Below are positions 48,888-61,878 of a stretch of DNA of 64,000 bases, one piece after another. The position numbers and the translations under genes are program-made. The stretch comes from Cryptomeria japonica (taxonomy: Eukaryota > Streptophyta > Pinopsida > Cupressales > Cupressaceae), in assembly GCF_030272615.1 (NCBI RefSeq), contig NC_081405.1, positions 156,186,454 to 156,250,453 on the forward strand, written 5' to 3'. Numbering within the stretch: the first letter of the stretch is position 1; every line of letters starts with the position of its first letter. Below the pieces are notes generated by a model that saw nothing but the letters and a program-made list of their open reading frames with translations, made no database searches and was not told the DNA's origin.

Positions 48888-49670
48888 TTACGATCTGTAG
48901 ATAGGCCAAATTAAAGTTGCAATCTCGAAATTGAACCCTACCCAGATTGTCGAAAAATGCAAAAATTTGAATTTTGAAAAAGAGAGGGAAACTGAAATTT
49001 TGAATTTTATGATTGTAGAGGGAATGTCAAGAGCAATGCAAATTTTGAAATTTGAAAATTGACTCAATTTCACGCAAAATTCAATTTTGAAAGCGGAAAT
49101 CAAAGTTGTTGTAATTAAGCACTTAATTTCAAAAGTCACAAATTGCAAAAATTTAAATAAAGCACTGAGATTTTCAATGAATGCAAACACACTTTTCAGA
49201 TTTAGGACAGTAAGAACACAATTTTGACACAAAATTTCAATTTCAATGATTTTTGAATGTTTAGAAGCCTTAATCCAAGCAATCACAAGACCAACTTTGA
49301 CTGTAATTTTGAAAGTGTTAGATTTGATAAAATCAGCCAAAATTCTGGATTTTAGCAGGAAAATACAGTAAGATCTCGCTCCCGAAATTTCAAAAAAAAT
49401 GTCGGGGACAATGGCGCTCGGAGTGCACACAGTCCTCACAACTTTTTTCCAAATTTTTAGGGATGAAAGATATTGTGATTTTATTGCGGAATCCAAAGTT
49501 ACAGCTGATTTGGAGATGTTTTGATCAGTGAAATTGTCGGACAAAGGTTGAATCAAGAGGGTTTCAAAAATTAGGGTTTTGACACTTAACCACTTAATTT
49601 TCAAAATTAAAGCATAGATATGAATTGATAATTTGTAATAGAAGGGCAGATCTGAAACAAGCATTAACAA
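48888..49670 (-). CDS. Leader ORF of G2, 260 codons, unknown
   Basis: It has exactly the length and ends of the G1 leader ORF (10088-10870), with amino-acid changes spread along it. It lies between the primer-binding site and gag. No domain is recognised. See the G1 entry for arguments for and against coding. Confidence 0.3.
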   Translation of the reverse strand: MLMLVSDLPFYYKLSIHIYALILKIKWLSVKTLIFETLLIQPLSDNFTDQNISKSAVTLDSAIKSQYLSSLKIWKKVVRTVCTPSAIVPDIFFEISGARSYCIFLLKSRILADFIKSNTFKITVKVGLVIAWIKASKHSKIIEIEILCQNCVLTVLNLKSVFAFIENLSALFKFLQFVTFEIKCLITTTLISAFKIEFCVKLSQFSNFKICIALDIPSTIIKFKISVSLSFSKFKFLHFSTIWVGFNFEIATLIWPIYRS

Positions 49671-49822
49671 TTAAACATTTCACAAGCTTAATTACTTAAA
49701 AAGAAAATTTAGGGTTTTTATGCAATTAACCTCTAAAATTTTGCAAAAGATCAAACATGGAAATGTAATCAAGGAATCCAATTATCAGATCTAATTATGA
49801 ATAATCAGAAAGGATGTTCACG

Positions 49823-49834
49823 TCGGGTTCACCA
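49823..49834 (-). promoter_or_regulatory. Primer-binding site of G2
   Basis: The minus strand reads TGGTGAACCCGA three bases inside the LTR, as in G1. Confidence 0.6.
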
Positions 49835-49837
49835 AAA

Positions 49838-51100
49838 TGTAAAGCGGAAAATCGCGATCGAACCCTAGTTGCTCTCCCCTCTTCCAACTCCGAGGAGAGA
49901 GAAGGGAGATTCACTAGGGTTGATGGTTTTCACTTAGGGGAGAGACTTTACATTCAAAAGAGGGGTTGAAACCCACAAGATCCAATCCCACGCAATGCAA
50001 GATTGGATGCTAAATGTGTTTCAAGGGTTAAGAAAGCAAGGCTACCCTCTTTTGTAAAGAATGTTGATAGAAGAATTAAGCTAGGAATGCATAGAAAGTG
50101 AGAAAGATTCGCTTATAAACTGAGATAGGAATACAGTATGGAGCTGCGGACCTGGAATTAGCAGTAAAATGTCGATACGGTGCTGTCCTGCAAATTTGAG
50201 CGAAAGTTGCCGGGACGATGGCGCCCGAGCGCCACGGTCCTCCGAAAAATCCGCGAAACGAAGGGGGATCTGTTCGTCTCTGCACAAGGATTCCAGATCT
50301 TCAATTTCAGCCGCGTACCTGCAACCTACACAGAAAAGTGAAGACGATTGGGGGGTTAGGGATTAGGGGTTTGCCTTTAGGTCAAACCCCGGTTTTGGAA
50401 TTAACCAAGAAATGAGCAATGCTGTAAATGTAAATGTCTGTAATGTAAAACAAGTACTAATACCTTGTTGTAAGGATGTTTGTATCCTTATGTGCGAAGG
50501 TATAGATGTTGTATGTTGTAGTAGTATGTAGTAAGTGATCTCCTCTTCAATGGTTGAATCCTTGTCTTGAATGCAACACTTGGCCTTGAATGGAGACTTA
50601 GAATGATCAATTGCTTGAAAGAATGCTTGAATGCTTGAATGCTTGAGTATAGTTTCCACGCTTGTACACATATGACCTTCTTACCCAAATGGGAGAGGAA
50701 AATGTAGTTTATATACTTGCCAATTAGGGTTAAAAGACTAATTTTTCCCGACCTTAGGCCGACCAGGAAAGATAATTTCCAATTTGCAAACTAAAAAGAC
50801 CCAAAGTCCCATAGGAAACTGGGCCCAAAATAGGGCCAGGGACTAGGGCATTGGGCGCCATGGTCCTGGGGGACCACGGCGCTGGGCGCCCTGGTCCTGA
50901 AGGACCAGGGCGCTGGGCGCTCTAGTCCCACCTCCCGAGACAACAGGGTGCAAAGGAGGTTCAGGCCAGGGTGCTTGAAAATGCAGTTTTTGGTGTCGTG
51001 GACAAGTTTCGGGGTCTCCATTTAGGTTCTGTGTTGCGTCGCCATCGTGAAGACCGAAATGCAGTCGAAATTGCAAGTGTCGCAATTTTAGGACACTACA
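49838..51100 (-). repeat. 5' LTR of G2
   Basis: 1,263 bp, TGTAAAGCGG to GGACACTACA. The minus-strand TATATAAA is at 50708-50715. Three diverged 31-bp-type units lie near 50839-50932. Confidence 0.92.
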
Positions 51101-51105
51101 ATTCC

Positions 51106-54100
51106 ATATGCATTTCTTTAGAATAAGAGAAGTGTCTATATGTTCTTACTTGCTCTATAAATTTCTAGTGCTTACTTGGATGATTAGGGTTGCTTTCCTT
51201 ATACATAATTAATTATGTTGCAGAATGAGAAAAGAATGTGCGTATCCTCTTAACTAATGCGATGATCATAAAATTAGTCTATTATGTTGATCTTCCTATG
51301 AATAGAAGGATGAAGTGTTTGTATTATACATTTATGAATAATTTGGTATAGATCATGATGTGAAAATCGAAGGAATTGTATGTGGTGCTTAATAGAAGTA
51401 GTTGGAATGTCTTTTTCCTTATTTTTAATCTCTTATGTGAAATGTAAGGAAGTTAGTTGGTAATGTAATGATTACCCCATAGAACTATTGATTGTTTTGG
51501 TATATGTGTGATTTTGTATGTAATAAAAGATTATCTGAGGAAATCATAGCTATCAAAGGATTTGGGATTGCTAGTTGCACATGTATTGGTAGGAGATCTT
51601 ATGGAAGTTGAAATTGCATACCTTTAAAAGTGGTAGTTGCATTTGGCATGACTAGGAAATTCAAATTGAGTTTGTATAAATTTGTGTGGCAGTATCCCTT
51701 CCTTCCTCTTCTCTCTTTGGGGTAAAGGATTCAAATACTTGGGGGTTATTGATATTAAGTAGAAGGATTGGATAATGATTTATGAATATGACTCGTAAAC
51801 ATTAAAGGGAAGATTAGATGAAGTTAATTTGCATTGGAGACTGAAATTTAGGTATTGCATTCATGAGCCTTATTCTTTAAAGGAAGAATTGATTAAATAG
51901 AATATCCCATAATTTAATTAGGAAATGTATCGTGAAACTAAAAGGAGATAAATATGTGTATTGAAGCAAGGATTGGTGCATTGCATATGTAGAAATCAAA
52001 ATGATATCATTGTGTCTTTATTTGGTTTGGCAAGATAAAAGTTTTAGCTTTGTGTAGGAATTGTGTGGCATTGAATAAATATTTCTCTTAACTAGATGGA
52101 TAAATTAAGAAAGGTTACTATGTCATTGCCTTATTTGAATTTTAAGAAGTGCTTCCTTAGAGAATTCTAATGAGATAAAATAATAATTAGTTATATGAAA
52201 TTGTGTTGGGATTCTAAATGCCAATTTTTCTTGAAATGTTGAAAATACATAGTCTATGAATGATAGTAATCAAGTAATAATAGGAAGTGATTTTAAATAG
52301 AATAATGTGTGTGATCTTGTAATTTAAGTGGTATTAGATGAAAAGAAAACTAAGTTCTGGAAGTGGGACTGAGATATTATTAACTTAGATAACTAGAAGT
52401 ATGCCAGAAGATTATTATTGGTAAGAGTAGAAATTGATATTAAACTTTGGATTTTGTAATGAGACCTATTTTTCTTGTTTAAATATATGATTGACTAAAT
52501 TGCTTAAAGACCTTATGAAGGAATTTCTAATCTTCTATAGGTTATTAGTTGTCCATTAACGGAAATAATGTGTGTTGTAGTTTACTATCAAGTGAGTAAT
52601 TGAAGCTCTAACCTCTATTTCTGTTATAACTTAGTGAATATGATCATGGTATAGATAAGATATCATGAACATTAGTAATGGTATGAGTATATTGCTTGTG
52701 CATGTGTGAGTGCATAGTTGCTTTATCTCTTCCTACCTATGTCAGCTTTCATAAAGGATAATTGCCTATATTTTTTAAAATATTGAATTGCATAAAAATA
52801 ATGAAAAGAATACAAACATACAGATTAAAATAAAAGTCTTAAAATATGGCATGCACTCTCTAACACATTCAAGGGATTTCACCCTTGGATGTTGTGTAGC
52901 AGTTACTCCCTTTGGTGTGACTAATGTTGGTCACCTCGTGATATGGGATTGCCTTGAATTAATTTATGATTTATGTGATGTGTCGATAGGAGTAATGTGT
53001 ACTTTTGGGTTTTTTTTACTTTTGGATGACCACCGAGTTCTTCTTTCTTTTATTTTTCCCTTGTGGTGGCACTTGTCACACTTAAACTTCTTGATTGATT
53101 TCACCGGCAAATTTTCTTCTCTTTTAATTTAATGAATTGATTTGAAGATATTTCTTTTGAACTCCTCTTTTGTTGTCTATGGTGGTCATTTTGAGTGTCG
53201 ATGTATTGTGGGCCCAAATCTTGAGCCAGTGTTGTCTCTATCATGTTCGTTTTGAACCTTTGATAGTGTGTGTGAGGGAGGACATCGCGGAAAAGTGCAC
53301 TAGACTAAGAAAACAATTAGATAATGTTGTTATTAGCCGAGTAAATGAAGTGTTAATAAGATGAAGTTTATTGGTAAGTTTCTAAAAGTTTATAGTAGAT
53401 AGAAGTGCCTTGGAATTGTGAAGTTTGAAATTATGGAATAGTTAAATAAAAAGCAATTGCTGATTTCTTGCCTTCAAATCTTTGTGTACACATACTGGAT
53501 TAAGGATGCCCTTTGAATGATTTGATTGGATAAGGATTGCATCTAATGTTTGTATAAAGTGTAGCGCAGTGTAAGCATGATGGAAATTAGGACATTTGAA
53601 TGTCATGAAATTTGTTCTTTTAAATAAATAGGTTATTTATGCTTGGTTATTGTGTGAGATCTTGAGTACATTTAATTTGAGGAAGCTTAGTTCTAAGAAA
53701 ATTTCACTCATTTAGGCTTATGACATGATTTGTTCAATAATATAATAGGTGCCTATGTGTAAGATATTATGTAAATGTATATATATTTCTCTCTCTATTG
53801 CATGCAACTAGATGTTGAGGGAGTATTATTATGAATACTACTGCGAAATGTAGTGATTTCTTCTTATTGATGCTTGAATCAGTGATTGAAAGTACAACTT
53901 TGTATTGCAAGTGTGGTTAAAATGAAGCTCCCTTGTAAGTATTTTAACAAATTAGTTTACATATCATAATTAATAACAATTGGTGCTTCATTTACCTTTT
54001 GTGTAACATGTTTATTTCGAATAATTGAAGCATAAAGAGGAAATTTATTTGCTGTTATCTTTCTTGGAGTTAGAAAATATTATAATATGTTTGTGTTAAA

Positions 54101-54170
54101 AGAAATTTTTTGATTTATGTGTGCTAGTTGTCACCCTAAATCTTATGACTTCCAGGAGTAAGTCGAGTCT
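51106..54170 (+). other. LARD internal region, right part: non-coding
   Basis: About 3.1 kb of AT-rich sequence with no ORF above about 115 codons and no gag, pol or zinc-knuckle motif on either strand. The open frames at 52788-53132 and 53170-53364 show no recognised motif. Near its end, TTCCAGGAGTAAGTCGAGTCTAAGG resembles the Tekay 3' end (TCTAGGAGGAAGTTCATGCCTAGAGG), which hints at a chromoviral origin. Confidence 0.75.
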
Positions 54171-54183
54171 AAGGAGGGGAGGA
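54171..54183 (+). promoter_or_regulatory. Polypurine tract of the LARD
   Basis: AAGGAGGGGAGGA lies directly before the 3' LTR start TGTAGGGTCC. Confidence 0.88.
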
Positions 54184-54606
54184 TGTAGGGTCCACCCCTG
54201 ACTTGACTTGTTTGACTAGAGTTGACCTTTAATTCATGCGTGATAGACATTATTGGGAATAGGCTATTTCAGATGATTTATAGGATGTTGATACTATCAT
54301 TAATGATCGTGTGATTTATTAGACACTATATGCTTATTATGTGATTGACTATCGAAAGATTATATTGATCATGTGATTTGATGAGCATAATTATTGATGG
54401 ATTTTACATGTCTTACTATAATCATGAATTATACTAATCATGCACTTGATGATGTTTTAATGTACTAACCATATTTAATGATTATCTATGATGAGTTGAT
54501 CTTATGGTGTGTTTGATTGTTGTATGGTTGTCTTCGGGATAGAGAAAATTCCACATCACTCATTGCGAGCGGGATGTGTCATTGCAATTCTCTAACCCTT
54601 GTCTAT

Positions 54607-54645
<39 letters not shown>

Positions 54646-57600
54646 TATGTCGCATCGTTGCTTTGTGGATGCAGGATTTGCAGGTACCAGAGATCAACTC
54701 AACTTGGCTCCATAGGTCTGAGCATGTCTTTAAATCCCAATGGTGTGTGGTTCGGAGTTGGCACAATTTCCCCTCACATACTCTAGGTCTAAGTTGTTCA
54801 CTGTGAGTCGTCAGTGTCTTGGCGCAAGTCATCATGATAGTTAGTAAGATGGGTTTCTTCTGTGTTGTGAGTATGTTAGTATTGGTGGGTTAATCCTGTT
54901 ATGTTGAGGCTGATTGATTATTGATGCGAGATTAAATAATTAATGATGTTTATTTTAATTATTTTGATTAATAGCAATTTGATTATTTGGTTATCTAATA
55001 TTTAATTTAATTTATTGGATTCTTGCCTTTTTGGTTATTTGATTATTTGATATTTAAATGTTTATTTATTTTAATGATGATTTAATATTTATTTAATTTT
55101 TATTGTTTAGCTTATGATGTGTTTTATATTTATTTGTAATTTGACCTTTATTGGTATTTACTTATTTATTAATCGCCTATGGTTTAATATTTATTTGGCT
55201 TTTAATGTTTATCTCGTTCATTAATTCATTTATGAGACTTTGGTTTATTTAATTTAATTTTCCCATTTGATTTATTTAATTGTAGCTCATGTTTTATTTA
55301 TTAGTTGACTTTTATATTAAGTAGGTTGTATAAATAATAAAATGATAAAACATTCCCACCAAAATGTAAAAGCATGATTTATATTTACCTTACCTACCCT
55401 CTTCTCTTATTGGTAATTTAAAAAAGGAGGTAAAATTATATTATATGATGGGGTTGGTAAACTATATTATAGATTGGAATATTTTGATTGGCTGAGATTG
55501 AGGCTAGGGTTTTTGGTTAATGTTTGTTTTTTTATTTTCTTTTCTATGAATTTTTCGGGGGTTGGTTCCTCTCTGGAAAATTTTCTCCAGCAAGTTTTCT
55601 TCTTGGTTTTGGTTTTCTTCTCTCTTGGATTTTGGCTCGAGCTTGGGTTGGATTTGGTTGGCTGGTGGAATCTCTTCTTCAGCTTTTTCCATAACACGGG
55701 TTGCAGGTTGGAGATGTATTCTACCTTTTTATATTTTATTTTACAGTTTTCCTGTATGCTACGTGTCTGCAGATTGAATGTGTGAGCTTGGGGAAATGAA
55801 TCTAAAATTTGTATAGTGAGGAAGGAAATATTTGAAGGCATAAATTTGTTGTAAGGTTTTATTCTATGGTTTGTGGGAAATATTTGTATTTTTGGGTTTG
55901 CTGAAGCTTTCTGAGTCTGTGTTGTGCATGGTGTTTTGATTTAATATTGGCCTCCAAGTCTTTATTATTTCTTTAATGTTGAAGTGAATTTTATTTCTTG
56001 GGTAATATTATTTTACCCATTAAGTAATTAAAAGGGGGTAATTTGTATTCTGTTATTTAAAAGTTATTTTCAACCCAAGTCAATGGTTTAATTTATTTTA
56101 CCTACCCTTGGATTTAATTGGCTGGAAGTTTATGGTAGGTAGAAAATATATTTTATTTTAGTGAACTTTGGGAAGGTAGGTATGGAATATAATATTTTTG
56201 AAATATTTTGATTAGAGCATGGTTTTGCTTGGTTTTTTTTTTCTTTTTTTGATTTTTGATAAATAGGCCTTCATTTGCTAGTTGCTTGATTATGTGGTAC
56301 TTTCTGGATTAATTCTTGTACCAGAGGCATTGTTTAGGGTGTTGATAATTTATAGTTTTATATTTGATTTTATTTGATGTATTTTGTTGGTTTCAAGCAT
56401 ATTTACCTTCCTATGTTATTGGAGAAAGAATTGTGCTTTCATCCATATTGATGTGCTATGGTTGGTGATTTGGAAGTGTTGTTGTTTTGGGGCAGCAAGT
56501 GAGTTGGCCTTGCTGTGGTTTTACTTTCATTAATGATAGCAAATTTAATAGTTTGATATGCCTTTGTTTATTGCTAGCCAAGAGGCTCATTTTGTTATAT
56601 TGATGTTGTTGTAGCCTTGCATATGTTGTGAGAGTATGTGTGGAAGTTATTGGCTGCATTGAGTATTATTTTAATATATTTATGTTGGTAGAGCCTCTTG
56701 TGATGTGTTGTTGGGCCATGTTAGGAGGAGTGGGCTTCCTTGTGATGATCGGGTTCATGAGAGATAGGTTGGCATAAGGTTCCTTGTAAGGATGCATGAA
56801 GCCTAGACCACCAGGGCACATTGGAGTTTTCCATGATTTGTAAGCAAGTGATAACTGATAATGAATTAATTGGGATGAGAAAATTATAACTCACTTAAAC
56901 AAGATAATGAATAGTTTTGAGCCTCATAACTTATGTCCTAGGGAGGATGTTTTAGGATAAGCATGAGAAGGCCGCAAAGACGGTAAGCTAATTTCCCTTA
57001 GTCTCTCATAGGTTGAGATGGCTCCACATGTCCATCAGGCTAGTGCCTTGTGTTATTATGTTATGAGGATGACATGTGATGACACTCCACTCCTACATGT
57101 GTTCCCCTTATATGATTTATGATTATGCTTATTGGATGCATTTATGTCCTGATGAGTTTTACGCCTCTGGGAGTTTATTCTTGTGGCTCTATGTGAGTTC
57201 TTGCTTGAGAGTCCTAGTTAGTTAGTCTCTTTGGTTTTGAGTGTCAGCCTAGATGTAGAGTTTGTGTTGGGACCTTGTGTCATCTCCTAGCACGGGGGGT
57301 GGTTCCTTTGGTTCCACATGGTCGGGTGGTTGGTGCTTTTAAACCATTGGGATGTTCCTGTCTTTGGATTCTTCTTGCGTGGATAAGGATGCTTCTTCAT
57401 ATTGTTCATGGATAATAATTGCAGCAAGAATGTAAATGGTTATGTGATTTATGTAATGAAATTCTTATGTAACGGTTGTAAAAGAAGTCATGTATATGAG
57501 AAATGACTATGTTTGTTCTAGTTATAGCGATGTCTTTTGATTATGGTAGATGATTATAATGATGAACCTTGAGTGGTGTTGTAACGCATTTATATTAAAT

Positions 57601-58875
57601 GAAATGTATGCATGAGATGTGGATAAGTATTGTTGTTCAAAACTAAATGATGCATTTTGTATTCTTGATGAACCATGTTAAAAGTAAATCGGGTTAATGT
57701 TATGATAATGGTATTAGATTTGAAATGGTGTCTTTAAGTAATGATTTAAGTAGAAGAGATTTTATATCTTGATAGGATGTATGAGTTTGAGTAATGTTGG
57801 AAGATATCTTAGCACATGTTTATGAGTTGTGATTAAAGAATTTGAAATTATAGTATCATTTTTCGTAGTTAGTGATCTAATGGTAGGATTGAAAATCTTA
57901 TATTGTTTGGGATGCAGTTGAATGTTCCTTATTAAAATATTGTATGGATGTCCTTAGTGAATGAATTTCTAATCTTATTAATGGAAATTACTAGTAAGTG
58001 TATGGGAAGATGATTAAATGAGTTCTTGTCTTTTAGGAAAGGATTAGAATGTATCATGTGTTATAGTTTAAGAATTATATCTACATTTGGTGGATGCTAT
58101 TAGTTGTTATGGAATTAGGATATTGTACCTTAATTTGTGTTGAGATGAATTCATGTAGTTACTTAATTTGTAATGAGATGATTGTTGGTTAGTTGATATA
58201 GTGTAAGAGATTTTATGAGTATTAAATGAGCTATGGGTTAAATGGTTTGTGAGTATTGGCTTATGTACTTTAGGAATCATGATGAAGTAATGAGTATGCT
58301 AGAAGCATAGAATCATAAATGATTATGTGGAAGTTAATCGTAAATGGAAATTATGTTAATGCAATGTAAGGGTTAATCCTGATATATGAATGGTGATGTC
58401 CATAGTCGAAGGTTGGTTAAAGGTAATAGGAACATTTGGACTTGGTGTATAAAATGAATCTAAGTGAAAAGGGAAATAGATGTGCATTGAAAGATAGAAT
58501 CTCATGTTAAATGAAAGATTAAGTAGATTGCATATCATGAGTGTTAGGTATTCCTATGATGTATCTATGTGTGTATAATGATTAAGATTATGTGGTTTTG
58601 ATCTGAAAGAAAGTAAATGCTTGTTCCCTACGTAGGTAGATTAAGTAATGTTGTTGAGATACCCTAGGGAGTAGTAGAAATGATTTATTGTATTCCACTT
58701 GTGTAATTGTTTGAATAGCTTGAGTGAATTATTCTATGTTCATAACACTTAAATGTTGTTATGTGCTCACTGTATTGCTTAAGTGATGTTATGTGCTATA
58801 TTGTTTAAAAAAAAATAAAATAAAATTAGTATGTTTTTAGCTATATTTCTCTGGGGTATTTTGGCGGGCATTACA
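54184..58875 (+). repeat. 3' LTR of the LARD (uninterrupted)
   Basis: 4,692 bp, TGTAGGGTCCACCCC to GGCGGGCATTACA, followed by TSD ttgga. It aligns with the three parts of the 5' LTR and serves as empty-site control for the solo LTR and the Tekay array. A TA tract at 54611-54642 replaces the palindrome of the 5' LTR. No gene is supported. Confidence 0.93.
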
Positions 58876-61482
58876 TTGGATCATGTCTTGCTCCTACTTC
58901 TTCCTTATCACCTCTAAGCATTCTTGAGAAAGCTTAATGCTTTGTAGAAGCTCCGGTTCATTAGCAGATTGGAGGTCAATGGGATTGGTAATGTCAGCCA
59001 ATTTTGCTTGACTACCGGTTGTCTTTGGGGTCTCCACCTATGTGCTCTGTGCCACTGCTTGCTTCTCTTTGGCTCTTAACTTATCTTCTTCTACCTTCTT
59101 TTGCTCCTCTCCTTCTTCCTTCTTCTTCTCTTCTTCCTTCTTCTTCTCTTCTTCTTTCTTCTTCTCTTCTTCTTTCCGCTCCTTTTCTTCTTCATGCTTC
59201 TGCTTCTTCTCGTCTTCCTACTTTGTTTTCTCCTCTTCCTTTTTCTTTTCTTCTTCCTGCTATTTCTCTTCTTCTTTCTGTTCTTCTTCCTTCTTCTTCT
59301 TCTCTTCCTCTTGTTTCTTCTTCTCCTCCTTTCTTTTCTTTTCCTCTTCTAGTTTCCTCCTCTCCTCCTCCTTTTTCTTTTCTTCCTCTTTTCTCTTCTT
59401 CTGCCTATTTCTTCTTTTCAACTTCCTGTTGCTTCTTCTCTTTTTTCGCTGGCTCCTTGGCATCCTTTTCTTTGTCCTATTTTTCCTGTCCTGCCACTTC
59501 TAATGGTGTACCTGGAGTGACATTTTCACCATTCAAGGCATCAACAACAATAGGATCCATTTGATTAGTGACCTGTTCTCCTTCACTGTCATATACCTCA
59601 TCCAGTTTATTGGTTGCCGGTTCTTGCTCAGCTTTCCTGTTGGCTTCAGCCACTTGATGCAACCTTAAAACGGCTTGGGCATGGGAGTGGGTATCTTTTA
59701 CCACTACAGGAACGTTTCCTTCTAGCAACAAGAGTCTCCTTCTTCTCATGAAGAAGAGGCCCTTGTATCTTTCCACTACTTCATAAAGTTCACTTTTAGG
59801 CACACTAGGAAAGTATTGTGCAAATACTTCCTCTCTTATTTCCTATTCTTTCTCTATGACAATGCACTACTTGTTATCTAAAGAATTATACAAAGAATCA
59901 GGTGTCTCAGATTTAATTTCTGATGGCCACCGATGTCATCCTGTTCAACTTCCTTATTTTCATCATCATTAAAATCATCAAAGCACTCTTTCAAATCACC
60001 AAGTACTTTTCTTCTAATATTTTTAATAGTTCTTTGACAATGTGTCAAAGGTTTGTAGGAGGAAATATCAATATTTACCGGTGCAGATGTTGCCGATTCA
60101 TTCTTTGTCTTTTTCCTCATTTGCCTAGTCTTCTTAGGCTGTTCTTCAGACACAGTGTCCTCTGAGTCTGGTGTGGTGTCTTTTGTCTTCCACTTTCTCT
60201 CAAAGACTTTGGTGGGTGCAGCTTCTGATTTCTTCTTTGCTAGTGATCGCTTGGTCACTTTGGGACTTGCTGTGGTAACCGGTGCCGATACTGAAGGCAC
60301 TACCTTTTCCTTCTTTACTGATGGTTCTTCAACCGGTGTAACCCTTTTCAAATAGGTGCCGGTTCTCTTTGCCTTTGGATCAAGGGGCGAGGCAAGTAGG
60401 GTAGAGGCATACCCATCTAGCATGTCATACATTACCTCATAGCCCATCGGTTCTACTTCTTCCTGTCTAGGCTCAACCGCCTCCATTATGCACTCATCAA
60501 CTCCAATGGTGAAGAAGATGTCATCTTCATATTTCTTGACAATATCACCTGATATTCTCACTCTTTGGCTCATTTTATGTCTGAACTCATCAAAGTATTT
60601 GTTTAGATCTTCTGGATAACCAGTTCCAACCGCTTAAAGGATTTTCTTGATTTTCTTTGTAACTAGTTGGTCGGCAGACCACTGAATATCTCCGACTCTT
60701 GGGAAGTAACCTTGGAAGTAGAAGAACAACCCAACCAATAGTTGTCCAAACTTAAATCTCAAGGCATTGTCCTATTTAATTGACTTTAGGTTCAGCAAAA
60801 GTTGCCTTTGCATACAGGTGCATAAGTCAAAAGATGCATCTTCCATGATCATCCGGTAGGCAGCATTTACCGCTGCAGCAGAGACTGAGTTGATTCTGCT
60901 GGCGTGGAACATCCGGTATCCTATCACCATACATGTATATTTGACTAGATCATCCTTGATGGAATTGACAGTCATTCCCCGTGAGTCACTCACAGAACTG
61001 ATGAGCTTGGTCATTTTTGTCTTGCTGATCTTCCTTAGGGTTGGCACTTCACCGACATTACAGAAATCGGTGATGACATGAATCGCTTCTGGTGTGATAT
61101 CATTTGTCCGCTCTAAGTACATTTTATCACCATGCACTCTACTCAGAATGATGCGAATGTGATCATCTAAAAACTCTTCAATGAAATAGACTGCATTGTG
61201 AAGCTTCTTCTTTTCCAGGATGCTAAATTCTGGTTTAATCTTCTTGTCCTTCCTGTAGAACAAACTCAATTGGGAATGGATTACAAGAGATCCTAAGTCT
61301 TCAATCTTGCAGTCAATGTAATTAGAAATTCCTTCCTCCACTATAACACCAACGGGTATTTGAGATAGGGCATTGTATTTTGCCTTCTGTTGAATGAAGT
61401 CTACTGGATCAACGGGTGCACTAGGGCTAGAGTGTGATACGTAAGCCATGATAAACAGAGAGATTTTGAGAAATACCTTCAT
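58876..61482 (-). pseudogene. 3' ORF of element B, N-terminal and central part
   Basis: A degraded minus-strand ORF starting at 61482 (or at the in-frame ATG giving MAYVSHSSPS). The first about 235 codons form a compact domain I do not recognise (YNALSQIPVGVIVEEGISNY to AAAVNAAYRMIMED). After a TAG at 60772-60774 the frame continues through FKFGQLLVGLFFYFQGYFPR and, past a TAA near 60635, an acidic/basic hinge with KKRKTK-like clusters. Frameshifts near 59850 and near 59440 precede a long Lys/Glu-rich tract. The last codons rejoin 14566 across the LARD. Native size would be about 1,100 codons. Position after gag with no pol is unusual. A structural role is possible but unproven. Confidence 0.6.
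59090..59470 (-). repeat. Lys/Glu-rich codon repeat (polypurine tract) in the 3' ORF of B
   Basis: The minus strand is almost pure purine (GAAGAAGAGAAGAAG-like) for about 380 bases, giving runs such as KKKEEERRKLEEEKK. The i to i+4 pattern of K/R and E is that of charged single-helix segments. The complementary Ser/Phe/Leu frames on the plus strand are shadows. Such triplet runs expand and contract easily, which may explain the nearby frameshift. Confidence 0.75.
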
Positions 61483-61878
61483 AATTCAAAATTTAGGGCT
61501 TGCAAATTACACTTCGTCACTCACTCCTTCGGTTGCTGAAATACCACTTTGTGCTCTACACTTGACCGATTTATATTCGCTTTTGATTCTTCTTCAAGAT
61601 TTTGAGAATTCTTCGAATCGCAATCCAAATCACTTTTCATCGCTCAGTGCTTAGAAAAAAACCTTCTTCGCTCGAGAACTGATAAGTGAAAAATGGCTTG
61701 AAAAATCCTTTTAAACAAGTTCTCCACCTACCATAATAAATGGTCCACTATTAGGACGTAAACCCTAATTTGCCTCTTACTGTTTCCGGTCTTCTACCAG
61801 TTGACAGGTATCACTTACCGGTTTAAACCGAGGGTTCGATATATTTCACCATTTGCTTCCCCTAAGCTTTTCTGATGC
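61483..61878 (-). other. Spacer between the gag remnant and 3' ORF of B
   Basis: About 400 bases without an ORF I can support. In an autonomous copia element, pol would sit here. There is no integrase, RT or RNase H motif on either strand. Confidence 0.65.

Larger units (their letters stand above)
43121..51100 (-). mobile_element. G2: second gag-pro-only element, same family as G1
   Basis: LTRs are 43121-44478 and 49838-51100, with TSDs attcc at 43116-43120 and 51101-51105. The layout matches G1: leader with 260-codon ORF, gag-pro, no pol. It is inserted in the LARD internal region. The 95-bp difference between its LTRs is explained by extra copies of a 31-bp repeat in the left one. Its LTR ends diverge slightly from G1 (for example GGATGCTACA and GGACACTACA). 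Confidence 0.92.

Noticed and set aside
52788-53364. Possible gag relic in the LARD internal region
   Set aside because: The two short plus-strand frames show no knuckle, gag core or protease motif and are in unrelated frames.
59004-59564. Long plus-strand Ser/Phe/Leu-rich ORFs
   Set aside because: They are the complement of the Lys/Glu codon repeat on the minus strand and have no motif of their own.
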